This document shows positions 62,801-64,000 of a DNA stretch of 64,000 nt, piece by piece. Made by a program: the position numbers and the translations under genes. Each line of letters starts with the position of its first letter. Within the stretch, counting starts at the first letter, position 1. The notes below the pieces were generated by a model, which did not search any database, was not told the DNA's origin, and saw only the letters and a program-made list of their open reading frames with translations. This DNA comes from Pithys albifrons albifrons. Lineage: Eukaryota > Chordata > Aves > Passeriformes > Thamnophilidae. The DNA lies in assembly GCF_047495875.1 (NCBI RefSeq), contig NC_092471.1:15211001-15275000 (forward strand). The letters are read 5' to 3'.

Positions 62801-63830
62801 ATGAAGGCTGTGAAAAGCAAAACTTTGAAGTCCTGGCATTTTACATATTCTGTGACTCTAACATAGGCATGTGCCTGCTATACCCCACACCAAGGCAACA
62901 TAACATGATCTTCTAGTTAGCAAGATTAGCAGTGAAAACACAAAACTGACACAAGACTAGCACCTGAAAATCTTAGAATTAAAATGAAAATCCTAATCAA
63001 TGCCCTGTTAATACAGGACAGATAAATTTTAAGCATTCTCTTCTCTTGTAGTTTTCATTTTCTTCCTCGCAGAAGCAAATGATTTCCAGTGCATAGTCAT
63101 AACAGTATATTTTATACATTTGGTAAACAGATATGAATGTTAGAATCTCTGCAGCAAATAAGGGAAAATATAAACACATGCTATGTTCAGGGATACTTAT
63201 TGCAGGAAGGGGGGCTGCCAAATCCAGAACCTCTATAATCAGCATTTGGAACCTTCTGCAGTGCAAGGATGAGCTCTGTCTGCAGAGACAGCTGTCATTC
63301 AGTCCTTCCTATGTCATCAGGACAGACACATTCCAGGCTAGAGGATGTGTCCTGGAAGCTTTTACTAAATGCAAATGCAGAGCTCACAAGCTTGAGTCAC
63401 TTTAGCATGGATGCCAATAAAAATACAAGGGGAAATAAAGCCTTTTCTCTTCTCCTTTGGTTATAAGGTACATGATCAGCTTTCACCTCTTAGGTGATAT
63501 CTCAGCTAACCATCATTACACAACATTGCACACACTGAGGAAATTTGTCAGTGTACAGGCTCTCAGTTCCACTCAGTCAGGCTGGTGCACATTTGACAGC
63601 AAAGCCTGAGCAGATCACACTGTTCATGCTGTGCTGGTGAATGAGGCTACATGCTCCCCAACAAGGCAATTGGAAAGTTCATGTATAATATACTTTCCAT
63701 TATTTAATACAGTAGGCAGTACTTCTACTGGTTTTTATCCAAATTATAACTGGGTGAAAAGAACTACACTAATTACTGAAAACATTTGTGTTCCTGTTTC
63801 ACTGTGCTACCCTGGACAATGTAAAATTGG

Positions 63831-63850
63831 CCATGTGTGTTCACACATGG
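63831..63850. repeat. Perfect inverted repeat, 9-bp arms, 2-nt spacer
   Basis: CCATGTGTG (63831-63839) and CACACATGG (63842-63850) are exact reverse complements around TT. It is near-palindromic and could be a dimeric protein-binding site or chance. Confidence 0.88.
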
Positions 63851-64000
63851 AGAAGTAGGATTAAAAATCCTTTCAAACAGTTTACATACATTAATGGGCA
63901 GAAAGCCTACAATTTACCCTTTCCTAATGATAATAAAATTGATGTTACTGAATTCATTTTATATAAAGAGAACATATATGAAAACAGCATGTTCAAGACA

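Larger units (their letters stand above)
55802..64000. other. Unique AT-rich non-coding DNA
   Basis: No gene recognised over the last 8 kb; all frames are under 93 codons. Small items are an (AAAC)n run at 57405-57424, a short TCATTGAAAGGC direct duplication near 60111-60138, and inverted repeats at 59863-59886, 61711-61731 and 63831-63850. Confidence 0.75.

Noticed and set aside
1..64000. CRISPR arrays, operons, phage or other prokaryotic systems
   Set aside because: No regularly spaced repeats, no dense coding and clear vertebrate retroposons; the window is vertebrate nuclear DNA.

Overview
The window looks like non-coding vertebrate nuclear DNA from a bird, most likely a songbird. It is AT-rich, CpG is scarce, and no reading frame is longer than about 160 codons. 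There are no bacterial-style operons, ribosome binding sites or dense genes. The organism call rests on the repeats: two CR1 (chicken repeat 1) LINE pieces, a tRNA-Ile-headed SINE with a CR1-like tail (the architecture of the songbird element TguSINE1), and an LTR of a style I associate with passerine endogenous retroviruses. The repeats give no chromosome or species. The sequence reads as an intergenic gene desert or the inside of a very large intron.

Layout. 1-10434: unique AT-rich DNA with T-rich runs, one perfect hairpin (1101-1123) and a faint CR1-like tail (about 7271-7322). 10435-11038: a solo LTR on the minus strand. 11039-21235: unique sequence with a purine run and an AT-rich microsatellite-like stretch. 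21236-22235: a CR1 3' portion on the plus strand, dead by stops, frameshifts and loss of the catalytic aspartates. 22236-33870: unique sequence. 33875-34350: a GC-richer islet with the longest reading frame outside a CR1, probably not a gene. 35697-35800: a decayed 58-bp tandem duplication followed by a C-dotted A-rich tract. 36838-37035: a second CR1 piece with an apparent internal deletion. 40384-40469: another A/C-rich tract. 44045-44180: the SINE, minus strand. 54571-55801: a pair of related 53-bp segments 1178 bp apart, the first adjoining a small CpG-dense islet.

I found no gene, exon, tRNA or rRNA gene, CRISPR array, or any operating multi-gene system. The reading frames present are the short chance frames expected at this length and composition, or lie inside repeats. 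The observations most worth checking are the 53-bp repeat pair with its CpG islet, the GC-rich islet at 34 kb, the LTR ends, the internally deleted CR1, and several perfect short hairpins.
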